Below, piece by piece: positions 56,999 to 64,000 of a stretch of 64,000 bases of DNA. How positions within the stretch are numbered: the first letter of the stretch is position 1; every line of letters begins with the position of its first letter. The notes under the pieces are model-generated. The model was not told the DNA's origin and ran no database searches. It saw nothing but the letters and a program-made list of their open reading frames with translations. The translations under genes and the position numbers were made by a program. Source of the stretch: DASVHS01 sp035468985 (lineage in GTDB: Bacteria > Acidobacteriota > Thermoanaerobaculia > Gp7-AA8); contig DATISF010000055.1 of the NCBI GenBank assembly GCA_035468985.1, positions 1 through 64,000 on the forward strand. Direction: 5' to 3'.

Positions 56999-57484
56999 AT
57001 GTCCAGAATCCAGATTGCCTTCCGCGTCAACGGCGAAGCCATCGACCTCGCGGTCGAGCCGAGCCGGACCCTCCTCGAAGTCCTGCGGGAGGAGCTGCGT
57101 CTCACCGGAACGAAACACGGCTGCGAGCTCGGAGAGTGCGGTGCCTGCGCGGTTCTCGTCGACGGCAAGCCGATGCTGTCCTGCCTCCTGCTCGCCGTCG
57201 AATGCGAGGGAGCAGAAGTCGTGACGGTGGAAGGTCTCGCGGCGGACGCGCGCCTTCATCCGCTGCAGGAAGCATTCGCTGATTGCGGGGCCGTGCAGTG
57301 CGGCTACTGCACGCCGGGATTTCTCGTGACGGCGAAGGCGCTCCTCGACGAGAGGCCGGACGCGAACCGGGACGAGATCCGCGAAGCGCTTTCCGGAAAT
57401 CTCTGCCGTTGCACCGGATACATCCAGATCGTCGAGGCGATGGAAGCCGCCGCCGCGAAGATGGGGAAGGAGTCGTCCCGGTGA
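56999..57484 (+). CDS. [2Fe-2S] subunit of a molybdenum hydroxylase (HcrC/CoxS-like)
   Basis: 161 residues. First [2Fe-2S] site: GCELGECGACAVLVDGKPMLSC (plant-ferredoxin pattern CxxxxCxxC then C). Second site: CGYCTPGFLV and LCRCTGYIQI. This two-cluster electron-transfer subunit passes electrons between molybdopterin and the flavin or second-cluster subunit. It overlaps the large subunit gene by four bases (GTGA), and the large overlaps the FAD subunit gene, so the three form one translational unit. Confidence 0.94.
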   Translation: MSRIQIAFRVNGEAIDLAVEPSRTLLEVLREELRLTGTKHGCELGECGACAVLVDGKPMLSCLLLAVECEGAEVVTVEGLAADARLHPLQEAFADCGAVQCGYCTPGFLVTAKALLDERPDANRDEIREALSGNLCRCTGYIQIVEAMEAAAAKMGKESSR

Positions 57485-59895
57485 AGGTCATCGGCAAACC
57501 GCGACGCCGCGTGGACGCGCGCGCGAAGGTCACCGGACGAACGCAATTCGCCGACGACCTGTCGTTTCCGCGGATGCTGCACTGCAAGATTCTCCGCTCG
57601 CGACATCCGCACGCGCGGCTGCTGCGTGTCGATACGGCACGCGCGCTGACGGCGCCGGGCGTCAAGATCGTGCTCACGGGAGCCGACTTTCCAATTCGTT
57701 TCGGCATTCTTCCGGTAAGCCAGGACGAAGAGCCGCTGTGCCGGGAAAGAGTCCGGATGATCGGCGATCCGATCGCGGCAGTGATCGCATCGACCGAAGC
57801 GGAAGCCTCGGCGGCGATCGATCTGATCGACGTCGAATACGAGGTCCTGCCGACGATCTCCGATCCCGCCGAAGCGCTCGCGGTCGAGGAGCCTCGCATC
57901 CACGACTACGGCGACCACGGCAACGTGCACAAAGCGGTGGCGCTGGAATTCGGCGATGTCGATTCCGCGCTCGCGGCATCGGATCGAGTGTTCGAAGACC
58001 TCTTTTTCTACGCGGGCAGCACGCACCTCGCGCTGGAGCAGCACGCGGCGGTCGCGCTGCTCGATCCCGACGGCAAGCTCACGCTGTACTCGTCGACGCA
58101 GACGCCGCATTACGTTCATCGCGCGCTGTCGAAGGCGCTCGATCTCGAGCCGCATCGCATCCGCGTCATCGCCACGCCGAACGGCGGCGGCTTCGGCGGC
58201 AAGACCGATCCCTTTGCTCACGAGATCGTCGTCGCCAAAGCGGCGATGATGACGGGCCGTCCGGTGAAGATCGCGCTCACACGCGAGGAAGTCTTCCACT
58301 GCCACCGCGGCCGTCACCCCGTCTTGATGCGGATGCGCACGGGCGTGAAGAAGGACGGCTCGCTGGTGGCGATGGATCTCGAGACGCTTCTCGATGGTGG
58401 CGCATACGGCAGTTACGGCGTGGCATCGACGTTCTACACCGGCGCGCTGCAGACGGTTACCTACGACCTTCCGCGATACCGTTTCCGCGGCTGCCGCGTC
58501 TTCACGAACAAACCTCCCTGCGGCCCCAAGCGCGGCCACGGCACGCCGCAGCCGCGTTTCGGCCAGGAGATCCAGCTCGACAAGATCGCCGTCGCGCTCG
58601 GAAGAGATCCTGCCGATCTGCGGCTGCAGCAGATTGCGGCGCCGCATTCGATCACCGCAAACTGGATGCAACTCGGCACCATCGGCCTGCGCTCTTGCAT
58701 CGAGAAGGTGGTCGACGGCTCCGGCTGGCGCGCGAAGTGGCAGAAGATGTCGCGCGGCCGCGGCGTCGGCTTGGCGTGTTCGTCGTATCTCTGCGGCGCC
58801 GGCCTGCCGATCTACTGGAACGAGCTGCCGCATTCAGCCGTGCAGCTCAAGCTCGATCGCTCCGGTCTCGTCACGATCTTCTGCGGATCGACGGAAGTCG
58901 GGCAAGGCTCGGACGACGTTCTCGCCGGCATCGTGTCCGAAATTCTCGGCGTCGATCCGTTCGCGATCCGACTCGTCACCGGCGACACCGACCTCACTCC
59001 CGTCGACCTCGGATCGTATTCGAGCCGGGTGACGGTGATGGCCGGAAACGCCGCGGTCGAGGCATCGGAGCGTGCGAAGACGATGATCGCCGGCGCGGTC
59101 AGCGCGAAGCTCGGCATTCCGGAGGAGCGGCTCGTCTTTGCCGAGAACCGCGTCTTCGATGCGGAAGATCCCGGGCAGGGGTTGAGCTTCCGCGACGCGA
59201 TCCTCGTCGCCGAGGCGGCGTGCGGCACGTTGTCGGCGATCGGGTCGTACAAGCCGCCGCGTCCGCGGGCGAAATACAAAGGCGGCGGCGTCGGACCGTC
59301 GCCGTCCTACAGCTACAGCGCGGCGGTGGCGGAGGTCGAGGTCGATCCCGGGACGGGATGGTTGCGCGTCGCGAACGTCTGGATCGCGCACGACATCGGA
59401 CGCTCGCTCAATCCTGTCCAGGTTCGCGGCCAGGTCGAAGGCGGCGTCTACATGGGCCTCGGCGAAGCGCTGATGGAAGAGACGGCGATGCGCCGGTTGC
59501 CCTCGCGCCTCTCGCACGCGCTCGTACACAGAACGCCGTCGATGCTCGATTACAAGAGCCTGACCGCGCTGGAGATGCCGGAGATCACGGTCTATCTCGT
59601 CGAGGAGCCCGATCCTGCCGGTCCATTCGGCGCGAAGGAAGTGGGCCAGGGGCCGCTGCTGCCGATCGCGCCGGCGATCGCCAACGCGGTGTTCGATGCG
59701 GTCGGAGTTCGCATCGATGAGGTTCCGATCACGCCCGAGAAGATCCTGCGCGCGCTGAAAGAGCCCGACCATCGTGTCGGGCCGATGGAGTTCCCGCAGA
59801 TCCGCTGGCCGGAATCGCTGCACGTCGCGCCGCCGGTGGAAGGCGGTGACGGAACGGCGTCGCAAGCGCGAATCTTCGAAGAGGTGCGGCGGTGA
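57481..59895 (+). CDS. Molybdopterin-binding large subunit (4-hydroxybenzoyl-CoA reductase alpha-like)
   Basis: 804 residues, GTG start. Xanthine-oxidase-family layout: N-terminal a/b hammerhead (~5-130, RVDARAKVTGRTQFADDL), then the Mo domains with NGGGFGGKTDPFAHEIVVAKAA, CGPKRGHGTPQPRF, STEVGQGSDDVLAGI and the GAKEVGQGPLLPIAPAI motif carrying the catalytic Glu. It belongs to the branch near 4-hydroxybenzoyl-CoA reductase and related enzymes, not to xanthine dehydrogenase proper. The substrate is inferred only from the FAD subunit's extra cluster. Part of a three-gene overlapping set. Confidence 0.9.
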   Translation: MKVIGKPRRRVDARAKVTGRTQFADDLSFPRMLHCKILRSRHPHARLLRVDTARALTAPGVKIVLTGADFPIRFGILPVSQDEEPLCRERVRMIGDPIAAVIASTEAEASAAIDLIDVEYEVLPTISDPAEALAVEEPRIHDYGDHGNVHKAVALEFGDVDSALAASDRVFEDLFFYAGSTHLALEQHAAVALLDPDGKLTLYSSTQTPHYVHRALSKALDLEPHRIRVIATPNGGGFGGKTDPFAHEIVVAKAAMMTGRPVKIALTREEVFHCHRGRHPVLMRMRTGVKKDGSLVAMDLETLLDGGAYGSYGVASTFYTGALQTVTYDLPRYRFRGCRVFTNKPPCGPKRGHGTPQPRFGQEIQLDKIAVALGRDPADLRLQQIAAPHSITANWMQLGTIGLRSCIEKVVDGSGWRAKWQKMSRGRGVGLACSSYLCGAGLPIYWNELPHSAVQLKLDRSGLVTIFCGSTEVGQGSDDVLAGIVSEILGVDPFAIRLVTGDTDLTPVDLGSYSSRVTVMAGNAAVEASERAKTMIAGAVSAKLGIPEERLVFAENRVFDAEDPGQGLSFRDAILVAEAACGTLSAIGSYKPPRPRAKYKGGGVGPSPSYSYSAAVAEVEVDPGTGWLRVANVWIAHDIGRSLNPVQVRGQVEGGVYMGLGEALMEETAMRRLPSRLSHALVHRTPSMLDYKSLTALEMPEITVYLVEEPDPAGPFGAKEVGQGPLLPIAPAIANAVFDAVGVRIDEVPITPEKILRALKEPDHRVGPMEFPQIRWPESLHVAPPVEGGDGTASQARIFEEVRR

Positions 59896-60941
59896 TCCGC
59901 GCCGGATCGTTTCGCTACTACGCGGCGTCGTCGGCTGCTGATGCGGCCGCGGCGCTGGCCGGCGAGGGAGCGGACGCCATGCTCGTCGCCGGTGGGACCG
60001 ATCTCATCCCGAACATGAAGCGTCGCCAGCAGACCCCGGCGGCGCTGGTCTCGATCCGGAGAGCCGGCGATCTGCACGGCATCGCCCGGAACGGCGAGCT
60101 GATGATCGGCGCGGCCACCTCAATTGCGGAGATCGTCCGTTTCGCCGGTTTGTGCGAATCGCATCGCGCGCTGTTCCGCGCGGCCGCTCAGGTTGCGTCG
60201 CCGCTGATCCGCAATGCCGCGACGATCGGCGGGAATCTCTGCCTCGATACCCGTTGCAACTACTACGACCAAAGTCTGGAATGGCGTCAGGCCATCGACT
60301 TCTGCAAGAAAGCGGGAAACGGGTCGACGTGCTGGGTCGCTCCTTCGAGCCCGCGTTGCTGGGCGGTCGCATCGAGCGACACGGCGCCGGCCCTGATCGC
60401 GCTCGGCGCACGGGTCGTGCTTCGCTCCACCGCCGGCGAACGGGAGATGCGGCTCGAGGAGTTGTATGCCGATGACGGCATCAGCTTCCTGACGAAAGAG
60501 CGTTCGGAAATCCTGACGTCGATTCGCATCCCGTCGCACGGCTTCCGCTCGACGTACTGGAAGCTTCGCCGCCGCGGGTCGATCGACTTCCCGGTTCTCG
60601 GCGCTGCCGCGGCGCTTCAATTGAGCGGCGACGGTTCCGTCGAGCACGCTCGCATCGTCCTCGGCGCCGTCGCTTCTCGTCCGCTGCTGCTTGCGGAGTC
60701 CGATCTTCTCGTCGGGAAGAGACTGACCGATGACGTCATCGAACAATTCGCCGAGGCGGCGTCGGCACACGCGAAGCCGCTCGACAATGCCGATTTTGCA
60801 ATTCCGTGGCGCAAAGCCGCGGCGAAGACCTATCTGACCGGTGTGCTGCGCGAGTTGCGTGGCGACGATCCCGCTTCGTTTCCTCTTCTGATGCGCGAGG
60901 CCGCGTATGGAGGCTGTCATGTCGAACGCGATTCCCGATGA
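59892..60941 (+). CDS. FAD subunit with extra [4Fe-4S] loop (4-hydroxybenzoyl-CoA reductase beta-like)
   Basis: 349 residues. FAD-binding PCMH fold: LVAGGTDLIPNMKRR, IGAATSIAEIVR and RNAATIGGNLCLDTRC. Right after this comes an insertion with four cysteines, Cys122, Cys138, Cys147 and Cys156 (CNYYDQ, DFCKK, TCWVAP, RCWAV), as in the 4-hydroxybenzoyl-CoA reductase beta subunit whose insertion holds an extra [4Fe-4S] cluster. In that enzyme the cluster lets electrons flow in reverse to reduce the aromatic ring. Whether this enzyme does the same is an inference. Overlaps the large-subunit gene. Confidence 0.9.
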   Translation: MIRAGSFRYYAASSAADAAAALAGEGADAMLVAGGTDLIPNMKRRQQTPAALVSIRRAGDLHGIARNGELMIGAATSIAEIVRFAGLCESHRALFRAAAQVASPLIRNAATIGGNLCLDTRCNYYDQSLEWRQAIDFCKKAGNGSTCWVAPSSPRCWAVASSDTAPALIALGARVVLRSTAGEREMRLEELYADDGISFLTKERSEILTSIRIPSHGFRSTYWKLRRRGSIDFPVLGAAAALQLSGDGSVEHARIVLGAVASRPLLLAESDLLVGKRLTDDVIEQFAEAASAHAKPLDNADFAIPWRKAAAKTYLTGVLRELRGDDPASFPLLMREAAYGGCHVERDSR

Positions 60942-61536
60942 CCAGCGGTTGCTCCTGGCTCTCCATCACGAGATGAATGGAAAAAGCCGCGAGGCCCAGG
61001 CCGAACTGGAGCGGCTCGTCGCCGCGGACCCCGATCACGTCCTCGCGAATCACATCCTCGGAACTCTGTACTTTCATGCAGGGATGCTCGACCGCGCCAT
61101 CGAGCGCTACCAGATCGCGATCGCTGCCGCCCCCGATTTCGTGCTCGCGTTCTACGACCTCGGCGTGGCCTGGTATCACCGCGGCAACATGCTGGAGGCG
61201 GCCGCCGCGTTCCGCCGCTGCCTGGCGATCAATCCGGACTACAAGGCCGCGCACTACCGGCTGGCCCTGGCGTTGTTTCACGCCGGACGACTCGACGAGG
61301 CGCTCTCACACTTCGAGAAGGCAGTGCTCATCACTCCCGAATATCTGATGGCCCACTACCACATGGGAGTGATTCACGAGCGGCGCGGCGACTTCGCCGC
61401 GGCCATCCGCGAGTTCCAGGTCAGTCTCGACGAAGGGTTTCATGAGGTGAGCAGCCTCCACCATCTCTCGATGCTGCGGACACGAGAGCCCGATTTGAGA
61501 GCAAGCGACCCGACGGCCCAGCACATCGACGAGTGA
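60907..61536 (+). CDS. TPR-repeat protein
   Basis: 209 residues, four to five tetratricopeptide repeats from ~15 to 175 (DQRLLLALHHEMNGKSREAQ, VLANHILGTLYFHAGMLDRAIERYQIAI, VLAFYDLGVAWYHRGNMLEAAAAFRRCL, YKAAHYRLALALFHAGRLDEALSHFEKAV). No signal peptide. It starts inside the FAD subunit gene (35-bp overlap; an in-frame ATG at 60919 is possible) and precedes the HMGL-type gene by 6 bp, so it may be an assembly or scaffold protein for the oxidoreductase set. Confidence 0.88.
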   Translation: MEAVMSNAIPDDQRLLLALHHEMNGKSREAQAELERLVAADPDHVLANHILGTLYFHAGMLDRAIERYQIAIAAAPDFVLAFYDLGVAWYHRGNMLEAAAAFRRCLAINPDYKAAHYRLALALFHAGRLDEALSHFEKAVLITPEYLMAHYHMGVIHERRGDFAAAIREFQVSLDEGFHEVSSLHHLSMLRTREPDLRASDPTAQHIDE

Positions 61537-61542
61537 AACCAC

Positions 61543-62781
61543 ATGAGCATTCCTGAAGAAGAACGCCTGATTTTCGACTGGTCGGCGAACGGTGAGCGTA
61601 CGGCGCATTGGCCGAAGACAGTCATGCTCTACGACGAGTCCCTCCGCGACGGGCTGCAAAGTCCTTCGGTGATCGACCCGCCGATCGAGAAAAAGGTCGA
61701 GATCCTTCATCTCATGGAGGCCCTCGGCATCGACTTTCTCGATGCTGGTCTGCCGGGTGCGGGATCGAGGCAACGTGAGGCGGTGACACGCCTCTGTCGC
61801 GAGATCGCCAGCCAGCGGATGCGCATTCGGGCCACCTGCGCGGCGCGGACTGTGGCCGCCGACATCCAGCCGATCGCCGGCATCGTGCAACTCACGGGCG
61901 TGCCGATCGAAGCCATGGTGTTCATCGGAAGCAGTCCTATCCGGCAGTACGCGGAGGAGTGGACACGCGACTTCATCGTTCGCCAGTCGCGCGAGGCGAT
62001 CGAATTCGCGATTCGCGAAGGGCTCGATGTCACCTACGTCACCGAGGACACGACGCGTTCGAAGCCTGACGATCTGCGCGTGCTTCTGAACGAAGCCATC
62101 GACGCCGGCGCCAAGCGCGTGTGCCTGTGCGATACGTGCGGAGCGACCACACCCGACGGTGCGTACAACCTCGTCCGATGGGTTCGCGAACTGATCGGCA
62201 ACAAGATCGGCATCGACTGGCACGGGCACCGCGACCGCGGATTCGATCTCGCGAACAGCTTCGCAGCAATCGAAGCGGGTGCGACGCGGATTCACGGAAC
62301 GGCCCTCGGAATCGGGGAGCGTGTCGGGAACACGCCGATGGAGCAGCTGCTGCTCAACCTGCGGCTGCTCGGAATTCGTCACGATGACCTGTCGCGGCTG
62401 CCGGAGTACGTGTCGGCAGTGGCGACCGCGGCCGGAGTGCCGGTCTCGGCGAACGCGCCGATCGTCGGCCACGACGCTTTCCGCACCGCAACGGGTGTTC
62501 ACGCCGCCGCAGTGATCAAGGCCAGAAAACGAGGACAGGATCTGCTGGCCAACCTCGTCTACTCCGGCGTTCCGGCGCATTGGATCGGGCGCAGGCAGGA
62601 GATCGAGATTGGTCCCATGTCGGGAAACTCGAATGTCTCTTACTGGCTGGCGGAGCGGGGATTTCCGGTCCTGCCGGAGATCGTGGCGGCGATCTTCGCC
62701 GAAGCGAAACGCAGCGATCGCGTGCTGAACGAGGTGGAGATCATGCGCCTGGTCGAGCGCTTCGACGTCGTAACAACGTAG
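61543..62781 (+). CDS. HMGL/LeuA-family enzyme (2-isopropylmalate or homocitrate synthase-like, without regulatory domain)
   Basis: 412 residues. TIM-barrel core: MLYDESLRDGLQSPSV (catalytic Arg-Asp), YVTEDTTRSKPDDL, CDTCGATTPDGAYNLV, DWHGHRDRGFDLANSFAAIEAG (metal-binding His-x-His) and HGTALGIGERVGNTPMEQLL. A short C-terminal helical part follows (to GVHAAAVIKA and beyond); no LeuA dimer regulatory domain. It is a Claisen-type condensation or lyase enzyme for an acyl-CoA. The stop codon TAG lies inside the family B repeat at 62776. Exact substrate not assignable. Confidence 0.85.
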   Translation: MSIPEEERLIFDWSANGERTAHWPKTVMLYDESLRDGLQSPSVIDPPIEKKVEILHLMEALGIDFLDAGLPGAGSRQREAVTRLCREIASQRMRIRATCAARTVAADIQPIAGIVQLTGVPIEAMVFIGSSPIRQYAEEWTRDFIVRQSREAIEFAIREGLDVTYVTEDTTRSKPDDLRVLLNEAIDAGAKRVCLCDTCGATTPDGAYNLVRWVRELIGNKIGIDWHGHRDRGFDLANSFAAIEAGATRIHGTALGIGERVGNTPMEQLLLNLRLLGIRHDDLSRLPEYVSAVATAAGVPVSANAPIVGHDAFRTATGVHAAAVIKARKRGQDLLANLVYSGVPAHWIGRRQEIEIGPMSGNSNVSYWLAERGFPVLPEIVAAIFAEAKRSDRVLNEVEIMRLVERFDVVTT

Positions 62782-62829
62782 GGCCGGCTCTCCCGGCCGG
62801 GTGGTTCCGACTGAGAGTCGGACCTGCGT
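62776..62829. repeat. Family B three-way-junction repeat, supplies a stop codon
   Basis: ACGTAGGGCCGGCTC...GGTTCCGACTGAGAGTCGGACCTGCGT: outer arms (one mismatch), first hairpin eroded, second intact (TCCGACT/AGTCGGA). The TAG in ACGTAGGG is the stop of the upstream gene. Confidence 0.85.
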
Positions 62830-62843
62830 GATTAAATTGCGCC

Positions 62844-63785
62844 GTGCCTCGCACGATTCGCGTTGTCGACTCACACACAGCGGGCGAACCGACGCGCGTC
62901 GTCGTCGACGGAGGTCCAGATCTCGGAACCGGATCGATGGCGGAGCGACGGGAACGTTTCCGCCGCGACTTCGATGCCTTCCGCAGCGCCGTCGTCAACG
63001 AGCCGCGGGGTTCCGACCCCGTCGTCGGCGCGTTGCTCTGCACGCCGAGCGATCCATCGTCGACCGCCGGCGTCATCTTCTTCAACAACGTCGGCTTTCT
63101 CGGCATGTGCGGTCACGGGTCGATCGGCCTCATCGCCACGCTCGCTCACCTCGGCCGGATTCGGCCGGGGATCCACCGCATCGAGACGCCGGTGGGCGTC
63201 GTCTCCGCGGAGCTCCATCCGGAGGGCGATGTCTCGGTGGCGAACGTCACGAGCTATCGCCACCGCGCCGGCGTGATGGTCGACGTCGATCGCTACGGCA
63301 CATTCACCGGAGACATCGCCTGGGGAGGGAATTGGTTCTTTCTCGTCAATTCCCACCGAGAGGATCTCGATCTCCGTCACGTGGATCGCCTGACCGAAGT
63401 CACGTGGGCGATCCGGCAGGCGCTCGAGCGGAACCGCATCACCGGGGCGAACGGAGAGGAGATCGATCACATCGAGCTTTTCGGCCCACCGCGCACGGCG
63501 CGCGCCGACAGCCGCAATTTCGTGCTCTGTCCGGGGAAGGCATACGACCGGTCGCCGTGCGGCACGGGAACGAGCGCGAAGCTGGCGTGTCTGTTCGCGG
63601 ACGGTAAGCTGGCCGAGGGGCAGACCTGGCGGCAGGAGAGCATCGTCGGAACGATCTTCGAAGGCACGGTCAGGACTGTCGATGGGGCGGTTCAGCCGAC
63701 GATTCGCGGCGAGGCATTCGTGAACGCCGAGGCGACGCTCATCCTGAACGAGCGTGATCCGTTCTGCTGGGGCATTCCGGCATGA
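62844..63785 (+). CDS. 4-Hydroxyproline 2-epimerase / proline-racemase family
   Basis: 313 residues, GTG start. Two catalytic cysteines sit in the family motifs: Cys89 in GMCGHGSIG and Cys239 in SPCGTGTSAKLA, which marks racemase/epimerase members rather than the dehydratase branch (Ser/Thr). It would epimerise trans-4-hydroxy-L-proline to cis-4-hydroxy-D-proline. The next gene, overlapping by four bases, is a DadA-like oxidase that could act on the D-product, so together they fit the start of a hydroxyproline-degradation operon. Confidence 0.92.
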   Translation: MPRTIRVVDSHTAGEPTRVVVDGGPDLGTGSMAERRERFRRDFDAFRSAVVNEPRGSDPVVGALLCTPSDPSSTAGVIFFNNVGFLGMCGHGSIGLIATLAHLGRIRPGIHRIETPVGVVSAELHPEGDVSVANVTSYRHRAGVMVDVDRYGTFTGDIAWGGNWFFLVNSHREDLDLRHVDRLTEVTWAIRQALERNRITGANGEEIDHIELFGPPRTARADSRNFVLCPGKAYDRSPCGTGTSAKLACLFADGKLAEGQTWRQESIVGTIFEGTVRTVDGAVQPTIRGEAFVNAEATLILNERDPFCWGIPA

Positions 63786-64000
63786 ATGGCCGCAAGCGCA
63801 TCGTGATCATCGGCGGCGGAGTGATCGGCCTCTGCACGGCGTGGTTCGCGGTCAGCCGCGGTCATGACGTCGTGGTGATCGATCGGCGCGCGCAGAGTTT
63901 CCCGGGATGTTCGTACGGCAACGCGGGGATGATCACGCCGAGCCATTTTGTCCCGCTGGCGGCTCCTGGCGCGGTGCGGATGGCGCTCCGCTGGATGGGG
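63782..64000 (+). CDS. FAD-dependent D-amino-acid oxidase/dehydrogenase (DadA-like), truncated by the window end
   Basis: The first 73 codons are present and the frame is still open at 64000. The dinucleotide-binding motif is complete: KRIVIIGGGVIGLCTAWF, followed by the acidic strand end VVVIDRRAQ and SYGNAGMITPSHFVPL, which matches DadA/glycine-oxidase proteins. The ATG at 63782 overlaps the epimerase stop (ATGA). In hydroxyproline pathways a partner enzyme oxidises cis-4-hydroxy-D-proline. The rest of the gene is outside the window. Confidence 0.85.
   Translation, partial: MNGRKRIVIIGGGVIGLCTAWFAVSRGHDVVVIDRRAQSFPGCSYGNAGMITPSHFVPLAAPGAVRMALRWMG

Overview
The window is high-GC DNA with densely packed, often overlapping genes. 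It looks like a chromosome segment from an Acidobacteriota-type bacterium, perhaps from the Thermoanaerobaculia side, though no rRNA or other placement marker is present. Supporting signs are a TonB-dependent receptor with a carboxypeptidase-regulatory-like domain, a membrane-anchored Ser/Thr kinase with a decayed paralogue, a DUF2934 protein, secreted beta-helix and Kelch proteins, an actinobacterial-type fused 2-oxoglutarate decarboxylase/dehydrogenase, and several families of interspersed palindromic repeats.

Layout. 1-9,000: small regulatory and stress genes (Crp-like regulator, RRM RNA-binding protein, two paralogous ~70-residue proteins, a YeaQ/YmgE-type membrane protein), a DUF2207 membrane protein, a lipoprotein phosphodiesterase coupled to a zinc nuclease/phospholipase-C-like protein, a HugZ-like protein, and a relic of an acetyl-CoA hydrolase/transferase gene. 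9,000-23,600: a VapBC pair, a 1309-residue double hybrid histidine kinase, a Ser/Thr kinase with a large membrane domain, pterin dehydratase, a Phd/zeta-toxin pair, an ankyrin protein and a CPA2 antiporter. 23,640-24,480 is a repeat-rich gap. 24,486-41,171: a YpdA-like disulfide reductase coupled to a TerB-like protein, TonB receptor, fused E2/E1 2-oxoglutarate enzyme, PAP2 phosphatase, a small MarR-controlled group, thioredoxin, AI-2E-type transporter, outer-membrane protein, an orphan NHLP-type leader-like peptide and a Kelch protein.

41,269-46,398 is the highlight: a compact bacterial microcompartment (BMC) operon. It encodes an RpiB-DeoC fusion, one acylating aldehyde dehydrogenase and a full shell set (one BMC-H, two different BMC-T, three BMC-P). 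Expected chemistry is deoxyribose-5-phosphate to glyceraldehyde-3-phosphate plus acetaldehyde, and acetaldehyde to acetyl-CoA. No alcohol dehydrogenase or phosphotransacetylase is encoded beside it. The linker joining RpiB to DeoC carries an amphipathic helix resembling an encapsulation peptide.

46,399-64,000: DUF2007 protein, response regulator, MetG, a kinase pseudogene, a run of secreted proteins and an acyltransferase lying between a tRNA-Asp gene and a partial copy of its 3' end, a PEBP protein, a three-subunit molybdenum hydroxylase of the 4-hydroxybenzoyl-CoA reductase type, a TPR protein, an HMGL/LeuA-type lyase or synthase, a 4-hydroxyproline epimerase, and the start of a DadA-like oxidase that runs off the window.

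Two genome-wide themes stand out. First, at least four palindromic repeat families occur between genes, and three of them also sit in frame inside coding genes, at linkers of a histidine kinase, the 2-oxoglutarate enzyme and a GNAT protein. Second, a conserved ~65-bp leader (GGAAC box plus GCTAAG/CTTAGC hairpin) precedes three small stress-type genes.
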